A DNA stretch of 64,000 bases from Streptomyces niger (GCF_000718305.1 NZ_JOFQ01000008.1:582208-646207); one strand, 5' to 3'; shown: positions 34,157 to 42,788, counted from the first letter of the stretch. Made by a program: numbers and translations. Notes: a model not told the origin generated them from the sequence alone.

Positions 34157-35373
34157 GCCTGTTGCGACTCGCGCTGTCCAATGTGATCGCGCTGCGCCGC
34201 CGCCTGTACGGCCTGGTCACCCTGGTGGCCGTGGCCACCGCCGTGTGCCTGGCCTCCATGGGCATCGCCGACCGCGCACAGGGGGCTGCCGACACTGGTG
34301 TGAAGGAGAGTTATGCCAACCGGAGCATCAAGGTCGACCAGAGCGACGATGATCGCCCGGATGCCAAGCCGCTGACCGAGCGTGCGGAGCAGCAGCTGCG
34401 CGCGCTGCCCGGCGTCCAGGCCGTGCAGCACCGGGCCCAGGCCTCGTTCGGGCTGAAGGACGACCACGTGGATGGTGTGCTGCTCTATGCCACGACCTAC
34501 CGTGCGTCGATGGTCCCGCCCGTCACGGACTCCGTGCGCAAGGCGGTCTTCCCGCTGCACGCCGGGGAGGTGGTGCTTCCGGCCACCTCACAGGGCGAGA
34601 GCATGAAGCCGGAGCTCGGCAAGAAGGTGACGGTCGAGACCACCCGGTACATCGCGCAGGGGCAGGGCACGGGTGCCTCCGACACCGTGCGGGTCGTCGG
34701 TCTGTACGACCCCACCTGGCAGCTGGACGGCCCGGACGTGGCCTACGCCGATGACGCCACCGTGGTGCGCTGGGCCGCAGCAAAGGCCGGGGTACCGGAG
34801 AAGAGCTACCTGAGCAGCGTCGGATACGACCAGCTGACCGTGGTCGCCGCGTCCTCCGGCAAGGTGGCGGACGTACAGCACCGCGTCCAACAGCTCGGCT
34901 ATCCGGCCACCACGCTCCAGCAAGAACTCAGCGCGCTGCCCACGGTCCTGGAGCTCATCAGGTCGGTCGGCAAGGTACTGGTTGTGGTCCTGGGGCTGCT
35001 GTCCTTCGCGGGCGCGGTGACAGTGACCGGCGCGCTGGCTCGGCAGCGGGTGCGCGAGATCGGCATCCTCAAGGCCGTCGGCTTCCGTACCCGTTCCGTA
35101 CTCTCCCTGCTCATCGTAGAAATGGCGCTGACCGGCGTGGTCTCCGCGGTGCTCGGCACAGCGCTGGGCGCCGTGCTGAGTGGCGCCGGAGCCGCTCTGC
35201 TCCGCGGCCAGGCGGACACCGCCGCGTACGTGGAAGGTGCGGTTCTGCTCCCCGGCCCCGGCATGACGCTGCTGTTGCTCGGGGCACTGATACTCGTCGT
35301 CGTCGCCGGTGCGCTGCTTCCGGCCCGACGTGCAGCGGTACTTCCCCCCACCGACGCGATGAAGGACTGGTAA
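34153..35373 (+). CDS. ABC transporter permease (FtsX/MacB family)
   Basis: The 406-residue permease has one N-terminal transmembrane helix (about residues 18-40), a large extracytoplasmic domain (about 45-265), then three helices at roughly 272-298, 318-350 and 370-390, with the FtsX-type segment RQRVREIGILKAVGFRTRSVL between helices 2 and 3. This four-helix layout with an extracytoplasmic domain is that of the type VII exporters. The start overlaps the ATPase stop by 4 nt. The partner substrate is likely exported or bound outside the membrane; the small secreted protein is the obvious candidate, but this is inference. Confidence 0.9.
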   Translation: MSLLRLALSNVIALRRRLYGLVTLVAVATAVCLASMGIADRAQGAADTGVKESYANRSIKVDQSDDDRPDAKPLTERAEQQLRALPGVQAVQHRAQASFGLKDDHVDGVLLYATTYRASMVPPVTDSVRKAVFPLHAGEVVLPATSQGESMKPELGKKVTVETTRYIAQGQGTGASDTVRVVGLYDPTWQLDGPDVAYADDATVVRWAAAKAGVPEKSYLSSVGYDQLTVVAASSGKVADVQHRVQQLGYPATTLQQELSALPTVLELIRSVGKVLVVVLGLLSFAGAVTVTGALARQRVREIGILKAVGFRTRSVLSLLIVEMALTGVVSAVLGTALGAVLSGAGAALLRGQADTAAYVEGAVLLPGPGMTLLLLGALILVVVAGALLPARRAAVLPPTDAMKDW

Positions 35374-35377
35374 GCCC

Positions 35378-36517
35378 ATGCGCACGCACCACACACACCA
35401 CAAGGATTATGTCGTCACTCGTACCGGACGCGTGCGGCGGCGTTCGCTGCGCGGGGCGTTGCCGCTGGCTGCCGTGGGGCTGCTGACGGTGGTCGCGACC
35501 ACGGCATGCTCGGTGGAGCCGGGCGGTGTCGAGCTGGGCTCGGACTGGAAGGGGGCCCGTGCCTTCTCGCTCGCCGAGGTCGACGGTCAGCTGACCGTTG
35601 TGGGCGTCAACCCGCAGAAGGGCAAGGCGGAACCTCTGGTAGTCGTACCGTCGCAGGCCGACGACAACGACACCCTCGCCCCACAGATCGTCCGCCTCGC
35701 CGACGGCCAGTGGGTCATCTCCGTCCCGCGTAAGGGCGGGAAGCCGGACCGGATGTACCGGATCGACCGCAAGGACCACGCCGTCGCCGCGCAGGGTGCC
35801 GGCCTCGAGCCGCTGCACGGACTGTTCCCGGGCAAGAGCCGGGTCGCGGCCGTCCCCGGCCTCCCCGATGAGGGCAAGGCGGGCGGCAAGGGGCAGGGAG
35901 ACAGCAGCGCGGTACTGGTGGAGAAGCCCGCTGACTGGACCACCGACCGTACGGTGAAGATCCCGGGCACCATTTCGCTCGCCGCCTCCGGCCTGGATTC
36001 CGACGAACTGTGCGTGGCGCAGGACGCGGAGGACGGCAAGGGCAGGACCAAGGTGGCAACCGTCGACCTCCTGGACGGCAAGGTCCATGACGGTGCGGCG
36101 GCGCCGGAAGGGTTCGAGGCTCAGCAGCTCGCCTGCGACGACGGCCACCCGGTGCTGGCCGGGCCCGGCGGGGCGCCGGGGAAGACCTCCGGCGGCTCCG
36201 GCAAGGTCAGCGCGGAGCAGAAGGACGGCAACATGATCGTTACCGTCGAAGGCGGGCGCGTCGACCAGCTGGCCGTGGACGGCGACACCATCGTCGCCGC
36301 GGTGTTCCACGACGACAAGGAAAGCCTCGTCACCCTCGACGCGAAGTCGGGCGAGGAGACCCACCGCGTCGCTCTCTCCGGACTGACCGACGCCCAGGGC
36401 CTTCAGCGTACGGAGCAGGGCTGGTTGGTCTTCTCCGACGAGGGGGCCGCGTTCGCCACCTCGGCCTCGAAGACGGCCAAGAAAATCACCCTGCCGGGGA
36501 AGCTGCTCGCTTCCTGA
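35378..36517 (+). CDS. secreted lipoprotein, possible beta-propeller
   Basis: The 379-residue product has a basic start rich in His, a hydrophobic core (ALPLAAVGLLTVVATTAC) and a lipobox TTAC with Cys44. The mature part contains repeated strand-turn patterns (VDGQLTVVGVN, LADGQWVISVP, VATVDLLDGKV, SLVTLDAKSGEETHRVAL) like WD/PQQ-type beta-propeller blades. It follows the permease by 4 nt, so it is coupled to it. I recognise no family. It may be an extracytoplasmic binding protein of the ABC complex or an immunity factor. Confidence 0.75.
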   Translation: MRTHHTHHKDYVVTRTGRVRRRSLRGALPLAAVGLLTVVATTACSVEPGGVELGSDWKGARAFSLAEVDGQLTVVGVNPQKGKAEPLVVVPSQADDNDTLAPQIVRLADGQWVISVPRKGGKPDRMYRIDRKDHAVAAQGAGLEPLHGLFPGKSRVAAVPGLPDEGKAGGKGQGDSSAVLVEKPADWTTDRTVKIPGTISLAASGLDSDELCVAQDAEDGKGRTKVATVDLLDGKVHDGAAAPEGFEAQQLACDDGHPVLAGPGGAPGKTSGGSGKVSAEQKDGNMIVTVEGGRVDQLAVDGDTIVAAVFHDDKESLVTLDAKSGEETHRVALSGLTDAQGLQRTEQGWLVFSDEGAAFATSASKTAKKITLPGKLLAS

Positions 36518-36851
36518 TGCCCTGGCTCCGCCACATACTGCAGGTCCTCCGGCGCTGACGTTTTTTCCCGCGATGGTTCGTCGGAACGGGCAGTGGAGAC
36601 TGAGGGTCTGCCGGTGCTGACGGCGTCGATGACGGCCTGGAGTTCGCGGGCGGGGCTGGGCTGTCATCCCGCCAGTAGCATCGCAGCGTGTACCAGAGCG
36701 CCGGACACAGCCACGAGCGGCCCCTACCGACCATGGCCCTGGAGTGGTTGAGGCGGATGGTGTTCTGACCGGCCTCCTTCTCTGCCTATTGCAGGCGGTG
36801 GACTTCGGTCCGCGGCGGGATGGCGGCGGCCGTCCCGGACCCGCACCGTCA

Positions 36852-36883
36852 CGCCCCGGCCGGACTCTCCGGTCGGGGCGTTT
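36852..36883 (+). terminator. hairpin terminator at the right border of the element
   Basis: CGCCCCGGCCGG (36852-36863) and CCGGTCGGGGCG (36869-36880), with one G-T wobble and a 5-nt loop, are followed by TTT. Orientation is plus, but the gene it belongs to is not clear. Confidence 0.6.
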
Positions 36884-36968
36884 CCGTTGCTGCAGGCGCC
36901 GGCGAACTCGTTGCCGTACCCGTTGCCGTGCTCGTGGCTGCTCGTGGCCGGTCCGGTGACTGCCGTGT

Positions 36969-37096
36969 CACCTGCGGGGCGGCGGTCAGCACGGCCTTGC
37001 CACCTCTGGGGCGGCGGTCAGCACGGCCTTGCCACCTCTGGGGCGGCGTTCAGCGCGGTCGTGTCACCTGTGGGTCGCGTTTTGCACGGTCCGGTT
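36969..37096 (+). repeat. four tandem 32-bp repeats
   Basis: Units begin CACCT(C/G)(T/C)GGGG and include GCGGTCAGCACGG; the first three are nearly identical and the fourth is diverged. Confidence 0.85.
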
Positions 37097-37285
37097 CCGG
37101 TAGCGATCATGACCCGGCGAAACGATCATGCCGTCGCGCCGCTGGAGAGACCGACGGCTCCCGGCGGCGGGGTGCGGAGGGTGCACGGATGACGGCGCGT
37201 GACCCGCGGCCGCCCCGGGCGTGAGGCGGCGCCCGCCATGCGCGCGGCCGCAGGAGCCGAGAGCAGTACGGGAGCGGAGCACCGA

Positions 37286-37996
37286 ATGGCCGCGAGCACG
37301 CGTTCCGGGGAGCCCGACGAGAAGATCGTGCGGCTCCTCTTCACCGACTTCGACGGGGACCGCGCCGACCCGGACGACGTCATCAGCGACGGGCTCGACG
37401 GCGGCTACGCGGACCGTACCGAAGCGCTGGCCGCGATCCTGCGGGACCCGGCCGAGGGGCCGTACGAGCGCTTCCTGGCCTGCCTGGCGCTGACCAGGTG
37501 GGGCGACGCCCTCGGTTACGCGGCCGTCGTCGAGGCGGCGTCGTCCCCGGAGTCGGTGGACTGGCGCGGTGCGTCGTACGACAGGCTGCACTCCCGGGAC
37601 GACACCTTCGGGTTGCTGGCCGAGGCGGTCGGGGACAGCGCCGACATGGTCGAGGAGCGGTCCACGCCGGACGCCCGCGTCGACGCCGCGCGGGCGCTGC
37701 TGGCCATTGCCGACCGGGTCCGGTTCGACCGGCGCATCAGCGCCCTGCTCCGTCGGGACCTGCTGTCCGCGTGCCTGCCCGCGCTGCGGGACGCGGTGGA
37801 CCGCGGTGTACGGCGGCTCGCGGAGCGGGAGCGGCTCGGCTTCGACCTCGGGGTGCAGCTGGCGCTGATGATCGTCGCGGCCCACCCCGCCGACCCGGCC
37901 TGGGCCGCTGCCGCCGGCGGTCGCCTCGCCAGGGCCGAGCCGGGCGAGCGTGCGTTGCAGGAATTGCGGGACCTGCAGGAGCCACGGGGCGCGTGA
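37286..37996 (+). CDS. conserved hypothetical helical protein
   Basis: The 236-residue protein begins MAASTRSGEPDEKIVRLLFTDFDGD and is almost entirely alpha-helical, with Ala/Arg/Asp-rich helices (DRTEALAAILRDP, PYERFLACLALTRWGDAL, PALRDAVDRGVRRLAERERLG) suggesting HEAT-like helical repeats. No catalytic motif or membrane segment is seen. ATG 37286 follows GGAGC at 7 nt; the longer frame from 37199 has poor coding character. Its last codons run into a tandem repeat (37978-38102) that contains the stop codon. No function is proposed. Confidence 0.6.
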   Translation: MAASTRSGEPDEKIVRLLFTDFDGDRADPDDVISDGLDGGYADRTEALAAILRDPAEGPYERFLACLALTRWGDALGYAAVVEAASSPESVDWRGASYDRLHSRDDTFGLLAEAVGDSADMVEERSTPDARVDAARALLAIADRVRFDRRISALLRRDLLSACLPALRDAVDRGVRRLAERERLGFDLGVQLALMIVAAHPADPAWAAAAGGRLARAEPGERALQELRDLQEPRGA

Positions 37997-38102
37997 GACA
38001 GCAGCCCGGGGCGTGAGACAGGAGCCACAGGGCGCATGAGACCGGAGCCACAGGGCGCGTGAGACAGGAACCGCGGGGAGCGTGAGGCAGGAACTACGGG
38101 GG
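37978..38102 (+). repeat. five degenerate repeats of about 22 bp spanning a stop codon
   Basis: Units of GCGTGAGACAGGAGCCACAGG type occur in tandem across the end of the preceding gene; each contains GTGAG or ATGAG, so stop codons recur. Confidence 0.75.
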
Positions 38103-38606
38103 CGTGTGCGAGTCGAGCACGGCGCGAATGCGCGTCGCGCACACCGATCGGCGGTGCCACTTCCCGCTTGCCGGGACACCCGTACCGCCAAGGACGACGA
38201 CACCCGCGCCTTCTGGGCAGTGACGGCCCGGATGCGCATCGCGGTTCGGCTCCGGCACCGACGCCGAAGCCGGCTGGAGACGCCGAAGACACGAAGCCGA
38301 CCGACGACGCCGAAGAAGCCGACCGACGACGCCGAGGCCGACCGACGACGTCGGAGACGGCCAGGAGGAGGGACGGACCGTGCCGTCCGTACGGGCGTGC
38401 CCCGTCCGGCCCTCGACGGGTCGCCTCGTCGCGCCGGGGCAGGCACCCTGGGACGGCGTTGGTGGCTTTGTGGCCTCGGTGGCGTCCGTGGCGCGGGCGG
38501 TGATGACGGACGCGCGGCACGACACGGGAAACGGGCGCGCGGCACGACACGGGAAACGGGCGCGGGAAACAGCGCGGGAAACAGCGCGGAAAAGAGGCCG
38601 GTGCGG
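37997..38606 (+). other. repeat-rich gap before PP2C gene
   Basis: The 610-bp gap contains the tail repeats, GACCGACGACGCCGA-type repeats around 38290-38360, and two perfect 25-bp tandem units at 38511-38560 followed by two 12-bp units (38561-38584). It has open frames but no recognisable gene. Confidence 0.55.
38511..38584 (+). repeat. perfect 25-bp and 12-bp tandem repeats
   Basis: 38511-38535 is repeated exactly at 38536-38560; CGCGGGAAACAG follows twice (38561-38584). Confidence 0.95.
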
Positions 38607-39743
38607 ATGGGGCGAGGCGGAACGGGCATGCCGGAAGAGCGGGAGCGGCAGGCCCGTCGGGACGGTCTGCCGCGGTTCGGCCGCCGGCTGGTGTGCTGGC
38701 TGCCCGCCATCTTCCTGATCGGCGGCCTGGCCTTCGACCTGCTGACGCCGACGCCGTACACCGCGGCGCCCTTCTTCTCGGCGGCGCCTCTGGTGGCGGC
38801 GCCGCTGTACTCATTGCGGTACACCGCCCTGAGCGCGGTCCTCTCCGTCCTGGCGGAGCTGGGCGTGGTCGCCTTCCACGGCCGGACGGGCGGCTACGAG
38901 TCGTACACCGAGGCGGTGACCGTCCTGGTCGTGGCCGTCCTCGCGCTCGGCATCAACCGCGTCGTACGGATCAGCGACGCCCGGCTGGCCTCCGTGCGGG
39001 ACGTGGCCGAGGCGGCCCAGCGCGCCGTGCTGCCGCTGCCGCCGGACCGCATCGGCGGGCTCGACGTGGCCGCGCGGTACGAAGCGGCGCAGGCGGATGC
39101 CCGTATCGGCGGTGACCTGTATGCCGTGCAGGACACCCCGCACGGCGTACGGCTGATCGTCGGCGACGTACGGGGCAAGGGGCTGGAGGCCGTGGAAGCC
39201 GCCGTGATCGTGATCGGGGCCTTCCGGGAGGCCGCGGAACAGGAGGCCACGCTGGAGGCGGTGGCCGGGCGGCTGGAGCGGGCGCTGCAGCGCGAGGGCA
39301 GCAGGCGCGAGGGGCTGGACCAGTTCGAGGGGTTCACGACGGCCGTCCTCGCCGAGGTGCCGTCCGAGGAGCGCGGGCTGCTTCGGGTGCTGAACCGTGG
39401 CCACCCCGCGCCCCTGCTGCTGTGCGCGGACGGCACACTGAGCGAGCTGGCACCGCGTACCCCGGCGCTGCCCCTCGGGCTGAGCGAGGTCGCGGGCTGG
39501 CCGGACCGCGCGGACGAGTCCCGGTTCCCGCCCGGCGCGATGTTGCTGCTGTTCACCGACGGGGTGACCGAGGCGCGGGACACGGAGGGGGTGTTCTACG
39601 AGCCGGCGGTCCGGCTCTCCGGCCGCGTGTTCACCGGCCCCGACGCGCTGCTGGACGCCCTCGTGGCGGACGTGGCACAGCACACGGGGGGCGAGACCGA
39701 GGACGACATGGCCCTGCTGGCGCTGCGCAGACCGGAGGGGTGA
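38607..39743 (+). CDS. membrane PP2C-type (SpoIIE-like) serine phosphatase
   Basis: This 378-residue regulator has an N-terminal region with three transmembrane helices (about residues 30-50, 60-85 and 105-125) and a C-terminal SpoIIE/RsbU-type PP2C domain. The metal-binding motifs are visible: IGGDLYAVQ, VGDVRGKGLEAVEAAV, NRGHPAPLLL, LFTDGVTEARD and DDMALLAL. Such phosphatases act on anti-anti-sigma factors. The start is ATG 38607 or ATG 38628; both lie in a GC-rich stretch and an AGAGG site favours the first. Neighbours do not include a matching antagonist or anti-sigma gene. Confidence 0.85.
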   Translation: MGRGGTGMPEERERQARRDGLPRFGRRLVCWLPAIFLIGGLAFDLLTPTPYTAAPFFSAAPLVAAPLYSLRYTALSAVLSVLAELGVVAFHGRTGGYESYTEAVTVLVVAVLALGINRVVRISDARLASVRDVAEAAQRAVLPLPPDRIGGLDVAARYEAAQADARIGGDLYAVQDTPHGVRLIVGDVRGKGLEAVEAAVIVIGAFREAAEQEATLEAVAGRLERALQREGSRREGLDQFEGFTTAVLAEVPSEERGLLRVLNRGHPAPLLLCADGTLSELAPRTPALPLGLSEVAGWPDRADESRFPPGAMLLLFTDGVTEARDTEGVFYEPAVRLSGRVFTGPDALLDALVADVAQHTGGETEDDMALLALRRPEG

Positions 39744-39832
39744 GTTCGGGAGGGGTGACGCCCCCGTGCTGGTTTCCGGGCCGCTGCCGCTCCGTGCCGT
39801 CTCACTGAATTCCGCGCCTCCAGTGACGCCGC

Positions 39833-41005
39833 CTATGAGTCCCCTGGCTCCTGCGGCCTCGGGAGCCACTGCACGCTCCGCCCGTGCTGTTCCGTGAGCG
39901 CGACCGGCCGGCCGTCGACGGCGAGCGTGAGGTGGTGCGCGTCGGCGGGGCGCGGGCCGGGCAGCCAGGGCAGCACGCTGTGGTGCTCCTGGGAGACCCA
40001 GTGCCCGGGCCGGTCCGCGAGCAGCGACCGTACGACCCGTACGAACTCCTCGCGGCGTTCCAAGGGCAGGTAGGTCAGCACCGCCGTGTGGAAGACCACC
40101 AGCGTCGCTTCGCGCGGCGCCTGCGCGGCCAGCGCAGGCAGCTCGTCCAGGAGGTCGCCGCGTACGAGGGGGGCAGGCGGCGCGCCACGTACGGCCTCGA
40201 TGGCGGCCAACTGCCGGCCGGCCCGGTCCGCACCGACGTCCGCACGGATGCCCGCACGGATGTCCGCGCCGATGCCCGCGCCGACGTCCGTGCCGATGGT
40301 GGCCCCCGTGCCCGCACCGATGTCCGCGCCGACGCTCGTGCCGACGTCAGTGCCGGGGTCCGTGTCGTGTTCCGAGCCCGGCCAGACCAGGGCCTGGAGC
40401 CAGCGGACGTCGTCCGGGTCGGACGGGTCGAGCGGTTCGAGGTCGATGCCGGCCCGCCAGACGACCTGCGGCAGCGCGGCCGGTACCGGCGTGCCCGGAG
40501 ACGTACGGCACGGGAAGACCACCGGGCTGCCCGGGGCCCCGAACTCCGGCCCGCCGTCGTAGCGGTAGCGGTACCGGTCCGGGTGCAGGCACAGCCCGGC
40601 CGCCGCGCCGACCTCCAGGAGCGCGAGCGGCTGGGGGAGACGGGCGAGGACGGGCAGCAGCGCGGCGCAGCGCGCGGGCTCGTTGGTCTGGGTGAGCCGC
40701 CGCATCATGACGTCGCGTACGTCGTCCCAGTGCCGGATGGTCCACTCGCGCCAGGTCCGGTACGCGAAGTCGCCGCGGGGGCCCTGCGCGGCGTGCGGGC
40801 CGTCGAGGTAACGGACGGCGGCGAGCAGGAGATTGGGCTGCTGCTTGTTGCCCGGTGGCAGCGAGGCGGCCAGGAGGTCGCAGAACTCCGGGTCCTGGCT
40901 GATGCGGGCGGTCAACTCCTCATGGGCCCGGGACACGCCCCGTGCCTGCTGCCACGAGAAGTCCGCGTACCGATCCGCCACTGCCTGCGCGCTGTTGACG
41001 ACCAT
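39833..41005 (-). CDS. DUF2332 family protein with Gly/Asp repeat insert
   Basis: The 390-residue protein has the DUF2332 hallmarks: MVVNSAQAVADRYADFSWQQARG, LLAAVRYLDGPH, LPQPLALLEVGAAAGLCLHPDRYRYRYDG, RAGIDLEPLDPSDPDDVRWLQALVWPGSE, and FHTAVLTYLPLE. The GA-rich motif LEVGAAAGLCL resembles the SAM-binding loop of methyltransferases, so a methyltransferase-like fold is plausible, but its activity is unknown. An insert of about 45 residues after the Trp-containing segment is made of (T/A)D(V/I)GA-type repeats encoded by a 12-bp DNA repeat (40228-40358); it would form a flexible or beta-helical loop. ATG 41005 fits family length. Confidence 0.8.
   Translation of the reverse strand: MVVNSAQAVADRYADFSWQQARGVSRAHEELTARISQDPEFCDLLAASLPPGNKQQPNLLLAAVRYLDGPHAAQGPRGDFAYRTWREWTIRHWDDVRDVMMRRLTQTNEPARCAALLPVLARLPQPLALLEVGAAAGLCLHPDRYRYRYDGGPEFGAPGSPVVFPCRTSPGTPVPAALPQVVWRAGIDLEPLDPSDPDDVRWLQALVWPGSEHDTDPGTDVGTSVGADIGAGTGATIGTDVGAGIGADIRAGIRADVGADRAGRQLAAIEAVRGAPPAPLVRGDLLDELPALAAQAPREATLVVFHTAVLTYLPLERREEFVRVVRSLLADRPGHWVSQEHHSVLPWLPGPRPADAHHLTLAVDGRPVALTEQHGRSVQWLPRPQEPGDS
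40228..40358 (-). repeat. 12-bp repeats encoding a G-A-D-I/V insert
   Basis: About eleven units of CC(G/C)(A/C)CGCCGATGTCCG-type sequence in frame within the DUF2332 gene. Confidence 0.8.
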
Positions 41006-41432
41006 GATCAGACGCTACTGCTCTCACCGTCCGTAGTTGCTGCGCACCCCTCCGCATAACAACTGGCAAACGATCAGTCCGGTTCGGGTTTCCGATACGC
41101 GGTCAACTCGCCCCTATTTAGCCGTGACTGAGTGCATAAGTCCTGGTCAGCGGCCATACGGATTCAGGGGAACGCTTGGAATCCAGCCGTCCCTTCCATT
41201 ACTGTCCGATAACGGAGCGCGGTCGTTTCAGCCGTCGCAAGAGGCGGCAACGCGCGCCGACGCCGAATCCCAACAGCGCACTTCAGCACCGCAGCACCCG
41301 CCAAGGGAACCGGGGAACCACCACCTTGGGGTGAATCGGGCGACTCCCCCGGAGCCGCTCGTAGGAGACCTTCCTGCTCCGAACCCGTCAGCTAACCCGG
41401 TAGGCGAGAAGGAAGGAAAGGAGTGCGCCCCC
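41006..41432 (+). promoter_or_regulatory. promoter and leader region of the M23 peptidase gene
   Basis: The 427-bp gap consists of the riboswitch plus an AT-richer upstream stretch (41037-41190) that should hold the promoter; no unambiguous -35/-10 pair was seen. Confidence 0.45.
41265..41425 (+). ncRNA. c-di-AMP (ydaO/yuaA) riboswitch
   Basis: The leader shows the conserved landmarks of this class in order: AAGGGAACCGGGGAACCACC, TTGGGGTGAATC, GTAGGAGACCTTCCTGCTC, CGAACCCGTCAGCTAACCCG and TAGGCG. It ends at the Shine-Dalgarno region of the M23 peptidase gene. In streptomycetes this class controls cell-wall lytic enzymes, with c-di-AMP binding reducing expression. The 5' boundary is approximate. 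Confidence 0.92.
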
Positions 41433-42788
41433 GTGGCGTCCAACAAGCCTGCCCCCGACCCGTCCCGCCGGACCGCGTACGAGCCGTTCGCGACGCATGA
41501 GGGGGTGGTGCACGACTCGTACGCGCACCCCCATGCGCACCCGTACCCCCACCCGCAGTACTCGCAGCATCTGCACCCGCAGTCGGGCCATGAGTTGAGC
41601 CATGAGTTGAGCCATGAGTCGGCCCATGAGTCGGCCCATGAGTCGGGCCATGAGGACCCCGGGGCCCACACAGGGCCGGCGTTCGCCGACACGGCTACTT
41701 TTCCGGCCGCTTCCGACACGGCCACCTTCTCCACGGTTTCCGATACGGCCGCCTTCCCCACCGTGGATGCCGTGGACGGCGTGCACGACGGGGCGTGGGA
41801 GGAGTGGAATCCCACGGAGGAGTCCGTACGCCCCGTACGCGGCAGACACCGCGTGGCCAAGCAGCGCGGTGGCGGCCTCGCCCGCAGCAGCACGGTCCTG
41901 GGCGTCGGCGTCATGGCGGCGGTCGGCGCGGGCGGCATCGCCACCGCGCAGGGCAAGCCGCAGGTCTCCATATCCATGCCAGACCTGGGCGGCGTGGCCG
42001 AGCGCGTATCCGAGAAGCTCCCCGCCGCCGAGTCCCTGCCGGGCATCGGCGAGTTGGTCTCGCACGACTCCGCCGACGCGACGGACACGCAGGGCGGCCC
42101 GTTCACGCAGGCCGCCGGCATCGCCGGGAGCGAGCACTCGCAGGGCGGCGGCGAAGCTCTCCGGGCCCGCATCCTCGAACAGGCCGAACAGGCGCAGAAC
42201 TCCGCCGACCAGGAGGCCCGCGAGGCCGCCGAGCAGGCCGCCGTCGAGCAGGCCGAGGCGGCCGCCGCCGAGCGCCGGCAGGATGCCGAAGCCGCGAAGG
42301 AGAAGGCCGACGCGGAGGCCAAGGCCAAGGCCGAGGAGGCGGAGCGGAAGAAGGCCGAGGCCGCCCGCGCCGCCAAGCTCGCCGAACTGGCCAAGAGCTA
42401 CACGCTCCCCGTCTCCTCCTTCACCATCACCGCCACCTTCGGTCAGGCCGGCGACCGTTGGGCCGCCGACCACACCGGCCTGGACTTCGCCGCACCGACC
42501 GGCACCCCGGCCAAGGCGGTGCACAGCGGCACGATCACGCAGGCCGGCTGGGCCGGCTCGTACGGCTACCGCATCGTCGTCACCCTCGATGACGGCACCG
42601 AGCTCTGGTACTGCCACCTCTCCTCGATGGTGAAGACCTCCGGCAAGGTGAACACCGGCGACGTGATCGGCCGGGTCGGCGCCACGGGCAACGTCACGGG
42701 CCCGCACCTCCACCTGGAGGTCCGGCCGAGCGCCGACTCCCCGATCGACCCGATGCCCTGGCTCCGCGACCACGGCCTGAACGTCTGA
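41433..42788 (+). CDS. M23-family peptidoglycan endopeptidase
   Basis: The 451-residue cell-wall enzyme has a cytoplasmic N-terminal tail rich in His, Ser and Glu (HELSHELSHESAHES-type repeats), a basic stretch and a transmembrane signal anchor (TVLGVGVMAAVGAGGIATAQG), an Ala/Glu/Lys coiled coil (residues about 250-315) and a C-terminal LytM/M23 domain. The zinc ligands are in DHTGLDFAAP and HLHLEVRP; FGQAGDRWAADHTG precedes them. GTG 41433 follows AAAGGAG about 11 nt upstream and the c-di-AMP riboswitch. The enzyme probably cleaves peptide cross-links during growth or germination. The N-terminal repeats are encoded by a 15-bp DNA repeat. Confidence 0.9.
   Translation: MASNKPAPDPSRRTAYEPFATHEGVVHDSYAHPHAHPYPHPQYSQHLHPQSGHELSHELSHESAHESAHESGHEDPGAHTGPAFADTATFPAASDTATFSTVSDTAAFPTVDAVDGVHDGAWEEWNPTEESVRPVRGRHRVAKQRGGGLARSSTVLGVGVMAAVGAGGIATAQGKPQVSISMPDLGGVAERVSEKLPAAESLPGIGELVSHDSADATDTQGGPFTQAAGIAGSEHSQGGGEALRARILEQAEQAQNSADQEAREAAEQAAVEQAEAAAAERRQDAEAAKEKADAEAKAKAEEAERKKAEAARAAKLAELAKSYTLPVSSFTITATFGQAGDRWAADHTGLDFAAPTGTPAKAVHSGTITQAGWAGSYGYRIVVTLDDGTELWYCHLSSMVKTSGKVNTGDVIGRVGATGNVTGPHLHLEVRPSADSPIDPMPWLRDHGLNV
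41588..41654 (+). repeat. 15-bp repeats encoding HES(A/H) units
   Basis: Five near-identical units of CATGAGTCGGCC-type sequence, in frame within the N-terminal tail of the peptidase. Confidence 0.9.

Larger units (their letters stand above)
36518..37285. other. gene-poor border of the element with repeats
   Basis: This 768-bp stretch has no ORF I can assign. It holds a T-run (36560-36566), a hairpin at 36852-36880 followed by TTT, and the 32-bp tandem repeats at 36969-37096. Short minus-strand frames (around 36486-36734) look like decayed coding sequence. Confidence 0.5.

Noticed and set aside
36969..37096. Direct repeats considered as a CRISPR array.
   Set aside because: Units are contiguous with no spacers, and no cas genes are present.
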